A program made the position numbers and the translations under genes. Below are positions 57,901 through 64,000 of a stretch of DNA of 64,000 bases, in pieces (the first letter of the stretch is position 1; each line of letters begins with the position of its first letter). Under the pieces are notes generated by a model, which had not been told where the DNA came from, searched no databases, and was given only the letters and a program-made list of their open reading frames with translations. This stretch comes from Lewinellaceae bacterium (GTDB lineage: Bacteria; Bacteroidota; Bacteroidia; Chitinophagales; Saprospiraceae), in contig JACJYD010000006.1 of NCBI GenBank assembly GCA_020636275.1, positions 124,001 to 188,000 on the forward strand. Direction: 5' to 3'.

Positions 57901-59045
57901 TGCAGGATGTTGGCGTTAATCTCGGAGACGGATTGAGCCGACCAGGTGTTGGTATTATTGACCGCCGGCGCCATGATCGTGGGCGAGTTTTGGGGGTCGT
58001 GGGTAGCATCAAGGTTGTGCCCGATCTCGTGGGCAGCCAATACCCGGAGGTAGTTTGAATTGGTGGAAAAATCCTGCAACACGTGATACCGGTCCGGGGT
58101 GCAAATGCCATCGAGCCAGGCAATACCGATCACTGTTCCGTCCAGATCCCGATAGGTCCACAACTCACCCAGGTCGTGGGTGGTGTTAAACCCGGTGGGC
58201 CCCCAGGCAGTGAAGCTGTCCAGCAGGGTGTTGGGATTGGTCGAGGAGGTCCAGGGGTCGCAGGTAGAGCAGGTGGACACCCATTGTTCTACAATGTAAA
58301 AGTTGAGTTCGTCGGAAAATTCGGTATCGTAGTTGGTATTTACGTTGTTGATCACGCCGATATTGTGATTCTCCACCGCGACGACGGTGCCGTAATGCTG
58401 GAACATCAGCCAGTCGGAGGCGATGGCCAGCTCCACCCGGTAGCAGTTGCCGGTTTCCACGCCTTCAATGCCTTTCCACTCCCCCTTGTCGGGCGCGTGT
58501 TCGTGCATTTCGGTCAGGCCACAGCTCAGCCCTTCCACGGGTACTACCTTTGACGCCGGGTAGACCACAAAGAGATCGCGCTCGGCATTGGGTACGAAAT
58601 AGTAGAGCGGTTCGATAAAATAGGTTTCCCCGCCTTCTTCCACGTAGCCATAGATAAACTCATGGGCCAGCGTAAGCGCTACCCGGTCATCGGTCATACT
58701 ACGCTGCCCGCGGAAAGCTTTATTCTCCGAAACCGGGTAATCTTCGATCCCTTTATCCGTGGCCACCCGAAGACGGTAACCGGCCGCACGGATATCGTGG
58801 GCCGAAATTTCCAGGTCCCAGTGGTAGAGATCGCCCAGGTCAAGATGGAAAGGACGGACCCCAGCCTCCTCTTTGACGTACTGGTTCAACCCCGATACAT
58901 CGATCCGGAATACGTGGTACTCATTGAATTGTTGACTGAGCGTCTCACTGGAACGAGGTGTGGCATTCTCTCCGACAAATAGGGGGGTCTGGGAAAAGCC
59001 AATGGTAATGTAAAAGAACAGCAAGAATGTTAATGCAAGGCGCAT
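51960..59045 (-). CDS. Secreted reprolysin-like zinc metalloprotease with 21 PKD domains, T9SS type A sorting domain
   Basis: 2361 residues. The signal peptide ends near residue 19 (IGFSQ). A propeptide-like region (20-200) precedes a metzincin domain with the zinc motif HEIGHNLDATHD at 339-350 and a Met-turn IMAP at 357-360, as in M12B-type (reprolysin/ADAM-like) peptidases. One PKD domain follows (about 390-475), then a jelly-roll-like domain of about 185 residues (EGFENGTGNWSI ... RMYIDNVRLLSNC). Ten pairs of PKD domains come next, alternating a Cys-bearing type (SGCAPLTVHFTDQSS, WSWTFEGG) and a WDFGDGNSST type. The last 85 residues form a type A sorting domain (FAVYPNPNNGQFVVRI, GFYWVEIQSG). 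The product should be exported through the T9SS to act on extracellular proteins. It is transcribed in the same direction as the giant array downstream but with its own terminator. The substrate is unknown. Confidence 0.9.
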   Translation of the reverse strand: MRLALTFLLFFYITIGFSQTPLFVGENATPRSSETLSQQFNEYHVFRIDVSGLNQYVKEEAGVRPFHLDLGDLYHWDLEISAHDIRAAGYRLRVATDKGIEDYPVSENKAFRGQRSMTDDRVALTLAHEFIYGYVEEGGETYFIEPLYYFVPNAERDLFVVYPASKVVPVEGLSCGLTEMHEHAPDKGEWKGIEGVETGNCYRVELAIASDWLMFQHYGTVVAVENHNIGVINNVNTNYDTEFSDELNFYIVEQWVSTCSTCDPWTSSTNPNTLLDSFTAWGPTGFNTTHDLGELWTYRDLDGTVIGIAWLDGICTPDRYHVLQDFSTNSNYLRVLAAHEIGHNLDATHDPQNSPTIMAPAVNNTNTWSAQSVSEINANILQIDPPGGCLSVCPPPAPPTPAFTANITTLCAGSYVTFFDQTTNQPASWSWSMPGATPSTSTERSPTVVYNNTGVYNVTLTVTNSNGSNSLTKPGYIIVTPSGGTDFFFFEGFENGTGNWSILNPDNGITWANMTVNGTRQGSKAMMMDNFNYNATGQRDAIISPTFSLFGRNNTTLEIEYAYARYNSTRRDSLIVYISTNNGASYTRLFAATENGSGNFATKSDMTTAFNPQSVDEWCFGAGGPNCLSLSLANYANQPNCKIKIENYNGHGNRMYIDNVRLLSNCEVAIPPVANFAGIPTSGCAPLQVNFQDQSTNVPLAWNWAFPGALPPASTLQNPVVLYPTPGTYSVTLTAINPAGTNTITKTNYITVNTGPTAGFTYVKNGTTVTFTNTSSSNSVSYSWDFGDGTSSTLQNPPPHTYTADGAYVVILTVTNPCGTSFYPQTVLIQTMPTADFSAAPTSGCAPLTVHFTDQSSSNVLAWAWSFPGGNPSTSTQENPVVTYAAPGTYNVTLIVSNTQGSDTISRANYISVDPSTTAGFSFTVAGDTATFTNTSTNASSYLWDFGDGNSSTQANPVHVYAQSGSYIVTLTATGDCDTDTMTQTVETTQLPIAEFSADTTSGCTPFTVHFTDNSAHSPTSWSWTFEGGIPATSNVQNPVVEYLTPGVYDVILVVSNSQGSDTIVRPGYITVAEGTTAGFTFAVNGTSVDFSNSSLNADSYLWDFGDGNTSTETNPIHDFGTDGEYTVMLIAENANCGPDTATALVVIVTPPLAGFSADVTEGCLPLSVQFTDESSENVTNWSWTFEGGSPATSTDQNPVVEYLNPGVFGVTLTVSNAAGDDTYTQTGYITVLEDPTAGFSYVVNSGSSVDFTNTSTAAGSYAWNFGDGETSTESDPVHAYPGDGVYLVQLIATNSCGSDTTELEIEIVTPPVAGFTADQTEGCAPLTVQFTDASSANSTGWSWTFEGGNPATSTDQNPIVEYLSPGVYGVTLTVSNAAGESTESFENYIIVLEDPAAGFSYQVNSGSSVDFTNTSTSATSYTWDFGDGNSSTESDPQHAYAGDGIYLVQLIATNACGSDTMELEIEIVTPPLAGFTADQTEGCAPLTVQFSDASSSNTTNWSWTFEGGNPATSTDQNPLVEYLNPGVYGVTLTVSNGAGESTESSESYITVLGAPAADFASSVNGATVDFTNSSTGATGYAWNFGDGNTSAENDPQHTYAADGTYTVELIASNDCGADTITYDVVIVLAPSAGFTADQTEGCAALTVQFTDLSSSNATSWEWTFEGGTPSTSTEQNPVVEYLNPGVYGVTLTVSNTAGADTETIESYITVLGGPTAGFDVAVAGANATFTNTSSNAGGYSWNFGDGNTSTESDPVHEYSGDGTYTILLIATNDCGTDTITGEVVVVTPPIAGFSANVTQGCSPLTVQFTDLSSSNATAWSWTFEGGTPSSSTEQNPVVQYLQAGTFGVTLTVSNAAGSGTESLAGYITVNPDPVAGFTFTVSQDTVHFTNTSTDGTSYIWDFGDSSGSTLANPAPHIYAEDGVYQIHLTVMNPCGTSSITQTVVVATSAPLALFSANPISGCAPLVVTFDNQSSVNAESFEWSFPGGNPSSSTDFEPVVEYTQPGIYDVTLTATNIYGSDTYTLTTYVEVLPPTVAGFTFDVVNGATVQFTNGSSNATSYSWSFGDGNFSSEENPAHTYQQVGPFMVQLVVNGPCGPDTMVQTLTINAVIPSASFTAEPVSGCAPLVVNFKDDSQGNPTQWNWSFPGGTPSSSTQSEVMVEYNSAGQYTVTLQVSNVAGSDVLMQSEMIEVFDVPTPMFTFDIQPNNVVVFSNTSSGGDSFSWEFGDGQFSEQFSPTHTFVESGAYTVILTATNECGSKSMELTIVISSTTDPGIFEQFAVYPNPNNGQFVVRIVAPEAGNEPVVLRLVNALGQVLIQQEHYLSNGELTIPVDQQHLAKGFYWVEIQSGRFSAGKKVVVE

Positions 59046-59601
59046 CTTAAACCATTTTTCTTTGATAGAATAATTAAAACCAGAACTTGGGTCTTGGGGC
59101 AGGGGTTGTATCCGGAAATATCAGGGCCTTTTGTCGTCAGTAAGAATGACGAAGGAAAAATCTTGGAAATCCGGTTTAAAAAAACGATTCACAAGTTAAT
59201 CGCCGCAAAGTTAGAATATGGATGGGAAAAAAGATAATACAAGGAAAGTATTGTCGCCCGAATCCCTGCATTTATAAGGGAGGAATGACCGTTTTGTCTG
59301 ATAGTATGCAAAAAAATGGCTCCTGCCCAAACAAGGAACAGAAGCCACATGGTCAAAAGTTACATCTTAATATGAATTCTGCCCTGAGGCAAGAAAAAAT
59401 TTCGATTTCCGTTTTCTAAAAAACTACTACCGGTTACTCAAAGATATAAACTTTTTCAGATCTAAGTCAAGGAATGTCACTTGAATAGCATCTCCTTTCC
59501 TTTAGCTTTCTTTTAACAACAGGGGAACTGCGCATGCCGTTTTTTCCCATTATCTTTGCAGCCGTTGCTATTTATAATAAAAAACAAAACCCGTGCCAAA
59601 A
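59046..59601. other. Divergent intergenic region
   Basis: 556 AT-rich bases between the metalloprotease gene (minus) and the small outer-membrane protein gene (plus). It must hold both promoters. No credible gene or strong hairpin is seen apart from the -7 element at 59551-59558. Confidence 0.6.
59551..59558 (+). promoter_or_regulatory. Bacteroidota -7 promoter element for the beta-barrel protein gene
   Basis: TATCTTTG is an exact match to TAnnTTTG, 43 bases before the ATG at 59602. The -33 box is not obvious. Confidence 0.45.
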
Positions 59602-60249
59602 ATGTCAAGAGTCCTCCTGGTGCCAATTTGGATCCTGCTGATCGTCCTGATAGCCGGCGTACCCGCCCAGGCTCAAAAATCCAAGAACAAACGTTCCACC
59701 TCCGGCATTTCGGAGTATCTGGAAGAAAAAGGGAACTTTGCCAGCCACTTATGGTATGGCGGGAACTTCAACCTGGGTTTTAACGGAAATAATATCTACA
59801 ACCTGTTTAACATTGGCGTAGCGCCCATGGTGGGCTACAAGATCATCGAACCGCTCTCCATCGGGCCCAGGGCCTCCATCCAATACACCTATATCAAGGG
59901 TTGGGCAACCGACCAGATGGTCCATAAAGTACAGCCTATCTCCTACTCCCTGGCAGCCTTCGCCCGCTTCAAATTTTTCAGAAGCATTTTTGCCCATGTG
60001 GAATACGAATACGAAAACGCCGAATTGCCCTACATCGACACCCAAACCGGCCTCCTGTTCTATGATTTGACCCAGAACAAGGTCCTTACCGGAAGAGTAA
60101 GCCGCGACAACCTCTATCTCGGAGCGGGATACAACGCCTCTACCGGGGGGTTCGGATATGAGATCCTGATATTGTACAACGCCCTGAGCGACCCCACGCA
60201 GGTGGCACTTCCCTTTCTCCTTCGCTTCGGGATCACCTATAAATTCTGA
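59602..60249 (+). CDS. Small outer-membrane beta-barrel protein
   Basis: 215 residues from the ATG at 59602; an in-frame GTG at 59593 would add three. The N-terminus is a signal peptide (hydrophobic core about 4-22, cleavage near PAQAQ). The mature protein shows alternating hydrophobic and polar strands rich in Tyr, Phe and Gly (GGNFNLGFNGNNIYNLFNIG, GPRASIQYTYIKG) and ends in Phe (FGITYKF), as expected for insertion by the BAM complex. I cannot place it in a named family, and no transport or enzyme function is evident. It converges on the TonB-dependent receptor gene, the two stop codons being 13 bases apart. A short imperfect inverted repeat in that gap might act as a shared weak terminator. 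Confidence 0.7.
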   Translation: MSRVLLVPIWILLIVLIAGVPAQAQKSKNKRSTSGISEYLEEKGNFASHLWYGGNFNLGFNGNNIYNLFNIGVAPMVGYKIIEPLSIGPRASIQYTYIKGWATDQMVHKVQPISYSLAAFARFKFFRSIFAHVEYEYENAELPYIDTQTGLLFYDLTQNKVLTGRVSRDNLYLGAGYNASTGGFGYEILILYNALSDPTQVALPFLLRFGITYKF

Positions 60250-60262
60250 TCGCTTCTTAAAA

Positions 60263-62683
60263 TCAGAGGTTTAATTTGAAGCTCACCAGAAAATTCCGGC
60301 CGGCTTGGGGGTAAAAGCCTTTGTCCGTAAATACTTCATCCCCTACCCGATACCGGTACGACCAGCCGTTGGAGGCGTAATACCGGTTCCACAGGTTGGA
60401 AACCTGAAAGGCGAGCTCCATGCGCTCGACCCACTTCAGCGGGAGTGCGAGGGTCAGGCGGAGGTCGCTGTAGAAATAGGGATCGAGCGCGGAGTCGGCT
60501 GCGCCGGAATTGTCGAGGTACTGTTTCCCTACGTACTTGTTCAACAAGGCCAGCTCGAGGGAGCGTCCCTTATTGGCTCCCTTTCGGAATAAAAAGTCGT
60601 AGCCGATCTGTGCCGTTCCGATCAGACCGGGCGAAAAAGCCAAATCGACATCCCCCGGCTCCAGCAACGCCTGCCCCAGCCAGTTGAACCCTTCGTCGTA
60701 TTGGTCCAGGTATTCCTGAAACCCGGATATCTTGTTCCGGCTAATTGTCAGTCCGCCCGTGGCTTTCCATCCACCGGAACTCTGCCACCGGGCTTCGAGT
60801 TCCAGCCCCAACCGGTAACTCACCGGTACGTTGATCCGGGTATATTCGCCCACGTCGTTGAGCTGTCCGGTCAGCACCAGTTGATCCTGATAGTACATGT
60901 GGTAGAGATTGGCGTGGAGCCCCCATTGCCGGCGGATGTGCTGGAAGCCCACCTCGGTATTGAACATGCGTTCCGCCCTGGGCCGGCTATCCGGCGACGA
61001 ATCGGTGTAGTCGTTGCGATTGGGCTCGCGGTGCCCGACCGCAAAGGAAGCATACGCCGCCGTATGCTCGTCCACCTGCCAGAACAACCCGGCTTTGGGG
61101 TTGAAAAAATGGAGATCTACCGACTGGGTCACATTATTACCCTGGCGGTCGTAGCCGAGAAATTCATAGAAAATAGTACGGTATTGCAGGTCGAGGTAGG
61201 CGCTCCAGGCCTTCGACAGGCTGTATTCCCATTTACTGAACACATTGATGTCGCGCTTTTCCGCCTTATTTTCATAGTAGCGATGACGGATCTCGCTGTC
61301 ACCGGCAAACCGGGCCCAGATCACTTCACCGTAGTGGTTGCCCAGGTAGCGGTTGGCGGCGCCGCCCAGCGTCCATTGCATCCGGTTGCCCTGGTAGTTC
61401 AGGGCATAGGTGATGCCGTAAAAATGGTTGTCGAGCCACAGGCGACGGATAAGATCGGAGGTTTCTACCCCTTCGGCCTGTATCCCATACCCGGCCAGGT
61501 CCTGCTCCGCCTTGTATTGTTCGTAAAATCCGTATCCCCGCGTGTAATGGCCATTGAGGTTGAGGCTCCAGCGGGCCGACAATTGCCGGTTGAACAACAA
61601 CTGGTAATGCGTTTGCTGATAATCGTCCACTTCATTGTCGTAAGGGTCCCCTGCTTTTTCGGTACCCGCCGGGTTATAGGTCCGCAATTCCGGATCGTCG
61701 AGATAGGCTTCCGGTACGCCATACCAGGCCTGGTATGTCACTTCATGGCCGGAGAAAAGGTTGAAGCGCAAAGAGGTCCGGTCTCCTAAATAGGCCCCGG
61801 AGAAATAGTAGGATGACAGATCGGCCGAAGCCCGGTCGATATAGCCGTCTGAGGAAATGGCCGACAATCGCCCTTCCACCGTAAAATGCTGGTTCAGCAG
61901 TCCACTGCCAAACTGCGCACTCCGCCGCCAGGTATTGAACGAACCGGCGCTGCCCGCCAGTTGAGCGAAAGGTTCTTGACGATACTTGTTGGTGTTCAGG
62001 TTGATGGAAGCCCCGAATGCGCCGGCGCCATTCGTGGATGTACCCACTCCTCGCTGGATTTGGATATCCTCCGTCGAGCTGGTAAGATCGGGCAGGTTTA
62101 CCCAGTAAACCCCCTGCGACTCCGCATCGTTGAGCGGAATGCCGTTGATGGTGATATTGATACGGGTGGGGTCCGAACCCCGGATCCGAAGCCCCGTATA
62201 GCCCACCCCGTTGCCGGCGTCGGAGGTTTCGACCAGCGAAGGCGTAAATCGAAGGATGTAGGGAACATCCTGGCCCAGATTGTTGGTCTCCAGCTCCTCC
62301 TTCCCAAGGTTTTTATAAGTGATGGGAGTATGCGCTCCGGCACGGATTGCCGAGACGACCAGATTTTCCAGCGTGTAAACCTCCCGCTCCAGTTGAAAAC
62401 TGGTAAAAGGGCTTTCACCCGGCTTGACCTCCACTGTCTGGATGGCATCCTGGTACCCAAGATAGGAAGCCAGAAGGGTGTATAGTCCCCGCTCCAAGCC
62501 CTCCACCCGAAAACGCCCCGATTCATCGGTCAACACCCCTTTTCCCGTTTCCTTGATCAAAACATGCGCTCCCGGCAGGGGCTCGCCTTTTTCATCCACC
62601 ACCTGCCCGGTGAGCACGCCTTGAGCCGAAAGAACCCAAACCGGCACAAGGGCCAAGACCAGCAATAAGATCAGCTTGTTCAT
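60263..62683 (-). CDS. TonB-dependent outer-membrane receptor, probably for thiamine or a precursor
   Basis: 806 residues: signal peptide 1-20 (ending LSAQ), a carboxypeptidase-regulatory-like domain at about 21-105 (GVLTGQVVDEKGEPLPGAHV), a likely TonB box (LENLVVSAI), a plug domain at about 120-235 (YTGLRIRGSDPTRINITING) and a 22-strand-type barrel to the C-terminus (SFKLNL). The length and order are normal for Bacteroidota receptors. The substrate prediction comes from the TPP riboswitch directly upstream (about 62755-62848): comparative studies of Bacteroidota describe TPP-controlled receptors of this kind as thiamine uptake proteins. Expression should be switched off when cellular thiamine pyrophosphate is high. 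The NadR-like kinase gene lies upstream on the same strand and may be part of the same transcript. Confidence 0.88.
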   Translation of the reverse strand: MNKLILLLVLALVPVWVLSAQGVLTGQVVDEKGEPLPGAHVLIKETGKGVLTDESGRFRVEGLERGLYTLLASYLGYQDAIQTVEVKPGESPFTSFQLEREVYTLENLVVSAIRAGAHTPITYKNLGKEELETNNLGQDVPYILRFTPSLVETSDAGNGVGYTGLRIRGSDPTRINITINGIPLNDAESQGVYWVNLPDLTSSTEDIQIQRGVGTSTNGAGAFGASINLNTNKYRQEPFAQLAGSAGSFNTWRRSAQFGSGLLNQHFTVEGRLSAISSDGYIDRASADLSSYYFSGAYLGDRTSLRFNLFSGHEVTYQAWYGVPEAYLDDPELRTYNPAGTEKAGDPYDNEVDDYQQTHYQLLFNRQLSARWSLNLNGHYTRGYGFYEQYKAEQDLAGYGIQAEGVETSDLIRRLWLDNHFYGITYALNYQGNRMQWTLGGAANRYLGNHYGEVIWARFAGDSEIRHRYYENKAEKRDINVFSKWEYSLSKAWSAYLDLQYRTIFYEFLGYDRQGNNVTQSVDLHFFNPKAGLFWQVDEHTAAYASFAVGHREPNRNDYTDSSPDSRPRAERMFNTEVGFQHIRRQWGLHANLYHMYYQDQLVLTGQLNDVGEYTRINVPVSYRLGLELEARWQSSGGWKATGGLTISRNKISGFQEYLDQYDEGFNWLGQALLEPGDVDLAFSPGLIGTAQIGYDFLFRKGANKGRSLELALLNKYVGKQYLDNSGAADSALDPYFYSDLRLTLALPLKWVERMELAFQVSNLWNRYYASNGWSYRYRVGDEVFTDKGFYPQAGRNFLVSFKLNL

Positions 62684-62754
62684 TTTCGATTGTTTTTGGT
62701 AAAGCCAATTTAAAAGTGGGGGGAGAACCCAAAGCCTACCAAAAAGAGAAAGGC

Positions 62755-62848
62755 TCCTTCCCTTCCCGGAATTACCCGGGCAGGTTCGATGGGTCTGATC
62801 TCAGCCGTTGCCGGTTGTTCCGGCAAGTGGGCACCCCAGAGATGAGGG
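62755..62848 (-). promoter_or_regulatory. TPP riboswitch (THI element)
   Basis: Read on the minus strand the region contains the conserved parts of the TPP aptamer in order: GGGGTGCC (62837-62830), then GGCTGAGATCAGACCC (62806-62791), GAACCTG (62787-62781) and CGGGTAATTCCGG (62778-62766), closed by AAGGGAAGG-type sequence pairing with the 5' side. It ends about 70 bases before the receptor start codon. Control could be at translation or by attenuation; the expression platform is not clear from the sequence, as no strong T run follows. Confidence 0.9.
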
Positions 62849-62864
62849 TAAAGGTAGGGGAAAA

Positions 62865-62981
62865 GTTGAATAGTTGAAGAGTTGAAAAGTTGAAAGGTTG
62901 AAGAGTTGAAGGGTTGAATAGTTGAAGGGTTGAAGAGTTTACGAATCCCTTTTCAACTCTTCAACTCTTCAACTTTTCAAC
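62865..62981. repeat. Octamer tandem repeat with inverted copies
   Basis: Nine head-to-tail units of the form GTTGAANN (62865-62936) are followed after 13 bases by four units of the inverse NNTTCAAC (62950-62981). The two arrays can pair into one long hairpin. The last codons and stop (62961) of the NadR-like gene lie inside the inverted array. Confidence 0.85.
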
Positions 62982-63485
62982 TATTAAAGAAGATCGCTCC
63001 TCCAACGAGCCCCGCACTTCAACGAAGGATGAGCCCATCCGTTCCAGTTCCCCCAAGTAGATCTCGTATAGCTCTTGCCGGTCCTCCGGATTTTCGCGCA
63101 AGGGGTCGTATTCCCAGGGAATGTCGGGGGCGCAGAGGAGAAAGAGATCATACGGATAGTCTCGAAGCGCTTCGAGAATAAAAGGGGAGCAACGGCGGTA
63201 TTTGTATTCCGACCAGACTTTCAGCACCAGCAGGTCGGTATCGCAGAACAGAAACCGGTGGGCCCGCTGTCCGTATTCTTTTTCCCAGGCGAGTTGTCCC
63301 CGGGCGATCTGCTCCAGATCGTCGAATTCGTAGGCCCGGGAGAGCCCTTCCAGGTAACTGCGCGCGTACTCCGGTACCCAAACGGTCTGGAAATGCCCGG
63401 CCAGGGTCCGGGCAAGCGTAGTCTTGCCCGACGACTCGGGGCCGGTGATCGCGATCCGGATGGGTTCTTTATTATTCATACTCAT
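62961..63485 (-). CDS. NadR-like P-loop kinase (ribosylnicotinamide kinase-type AAA ATPase)
   Basis: 174 residues with a Walker A motif GPESSGKT at 15-22, the family segment VPEYARSY at 37-44, FCDTDLLV near 79-87 and LLCAPDIPWEYDPLRENP near 115-132. These match the C-terminal kinase domain of NadR; the adenylyltransferase and DNA-binding domains of full NadR are absent. The usual role would be phosphorylation of nicotinamide riboside. In Bacteroidota such stand-alone kinases often sit near vitamin transporters, and the TPP-controlled receptor next door makes a role with thiamine conceivable; that is inference. The C-terminal residues EKLKS and the stop codon are made of the GTTGAANN repeat, so the end of the protein has probably been altered by repeat expansion. 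The gene diverges from the hypothetical gene at 63540. Confidence 0.82.
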   Translation of the reverse strand: MSMNNKEPIRIAITGPESSGKTTLARTLAGHFQTVWVPEYARSYLEGLSRAYEFDDLEQIARGQLAWEKEYGQRAHRFLFCDTDLLVLKVWSEYKYRRCSPFILEALRDYPYDLFLLCAPDIPWEYDPLRENPEDRQELYEIYLGELERMGSSFVEVRGSLEERSSLIVEKLKS

Positions 63486-63539
63486 TCAACAAATGAGCCC
63501 AAAAATCGTTACCTTGTGCGCCAATTCAGCAACCGACCT

Positions 63540-64000
63540 ATGCACGACATCGAACCTTTCTTTCACTGGCGCGACTACTATGTCGCGGAAGAAGATGCAC
63601 GCTCTCCGTTCTTCGGTCGGGTCTATGATGAATTTCGCTTTACCCAAACCATTTACAATTACTACATCCACCCGCAGTGGGATGGGTTCGGATCACCGAC
63701 CCTTTATACCAAATTGATCTTTGCCGATTATGACGATGGCTTTGCCATCCTCGAGATGCTCGGCGAATGGAACGACTGCCTGCAAAACGACATCATGTTC
63801 CTGAAACGGGATGTGGTCGACTGGATGGCAAAACGGGGCATCCACAAATTCATCCTGATCTGCGAAAACGTATTGAACTTTCATGCCTCCGACGACTGTT
63901 ACTACGAAGAATGGTATGAAGACGTGCGCGATGAAGACGGGTGGATCTGTTACCTCAACCTCTGGCAACATGTGGAAGAAGAATTGCGGGATAATCACCT
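63540..64000 (+). CDS. Conserved hypothetical protein of Bacteroidota (3' truncated by the window)
   Basis: Open from the ATG at 63540 to the window end, giving 153 residues rich in aromatic and acidic residues (EPFFHWRDYYVAEEDARSPF, NYYIHPQWDGFGS, NDIMFLKRDVVDWMAKRG, ILICENVLNFHASDDCYYEE). There is no signal peptide or membrane segment, so it is probably cytoplasmic. I recall similar uncharacterised proteins in Saprospiria and related groups, but no function is known. An in-frame GTG eight codons upstream (63516) is an alternative start. It is divergent from the NadR-like gene with a 54-base gap that must hold both promoters. Confidence 0.75.
   Translation, partial: MHDIEPFFHWRDYYVAEEDARSPFFGRVYDEFRFTQTIYNYYIHPQWDGFGSPTLYTKLIFADYDDGFAILEMLGEWNDCLQNDIMFLKRDVVDWMAKRGIHKFILICENVLNFHASDDCYYEEWYEDVRDEDGWICYLNLWQHVEEELRDNH

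Noticed and set aside
5979..59045. The repeats as part of a mobile element or prophage.
   Set aside because: No transposase, integrase, recombinase, terminal repeats or phage genes are seen anywhere in the window.
62865..62981. Short regular repeats as a CRISPR array.
   Set aside because: The unit is 8 bases with no spacers, and it occurs in both orientations.

Overview
The window looks like a chromosome segment of a Bacteroidota bacterium, most plausibly of the Saprospiria (Saprospiraceae or Lewinella-like). The reasons are giant secreted proteins ending in type IX secretion (T9SS) sorting domains of both type A and type B, SprB-like repeats, a Bacteroidota-style TonB-dependent receptor, start codons without clear Shine-Dalgarno sequences, and a few matches to the Bacteroidota -7 promoter element TAnnTTTG. 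The species cannot be named from sequence alone.

Layout. 3-1487 (+) is the C-terminal part of a secreted P-domain protein. 1681-3320 (+) is a two-gene unit: a sulfotransferase-like P-loop protein and a fold-type IV PLP aminotransferase. 3733-5872 (+) holds an SLC13-type transporter and a DUF486 membrane protein. From 5979 to 59045, all on the minus strand, lie seven giant secreted proteins of 2334-2482 residues and one small TonB_C-domain protein (43981-44457). Four of the giants (A 5979-13286, B 13595-21043, C 21279-28589, D 29206-36519) are tandem paralogues sharing a 3.2-4.2 kb core that is almost identical at DNA level, while their ends diverge. Giants E (36842-43846) and F (44571-51656) have P-domain-like heads and other repeat types. 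The last giant (51960-59045) is a zinc metalloprotease with 21 PKD domains and a type A sorting domain. Hairpins separate most of these genes, so they are probably transcribed singly.

The right end carries a small outer-membrane beta-barrel protein (59602-60249, +), a TonB-dependent receptor (60263-62683, -) preceded by a TPP riboswitch (about 62755-62848), which points to thiamine or thiamine-precursor uptake, a NadR-like P-loop kinase (62961-63485, -), and the start of a conserved hypothetical protein (63540-64000, +).

The main observation is the A-D array. The shared core is conserved even at synonymous positions, its borders differ between pairs of copies, and its codon usage differs from the flanks. 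This pattern suggests ongoing gene conversion among surface or secreted adhesin genes. The core is built from a roughly 280-residue, Cys-bearing, three-part module that I cannot assign to a named family. Other points of note are three hairpins sharing one 19-nt palindromic centre but carrying different self-complementary arms, an orphan plus-strand terminator that may end a small RNA, and an octamer repeat that forms the 3' end of the kinase gene.
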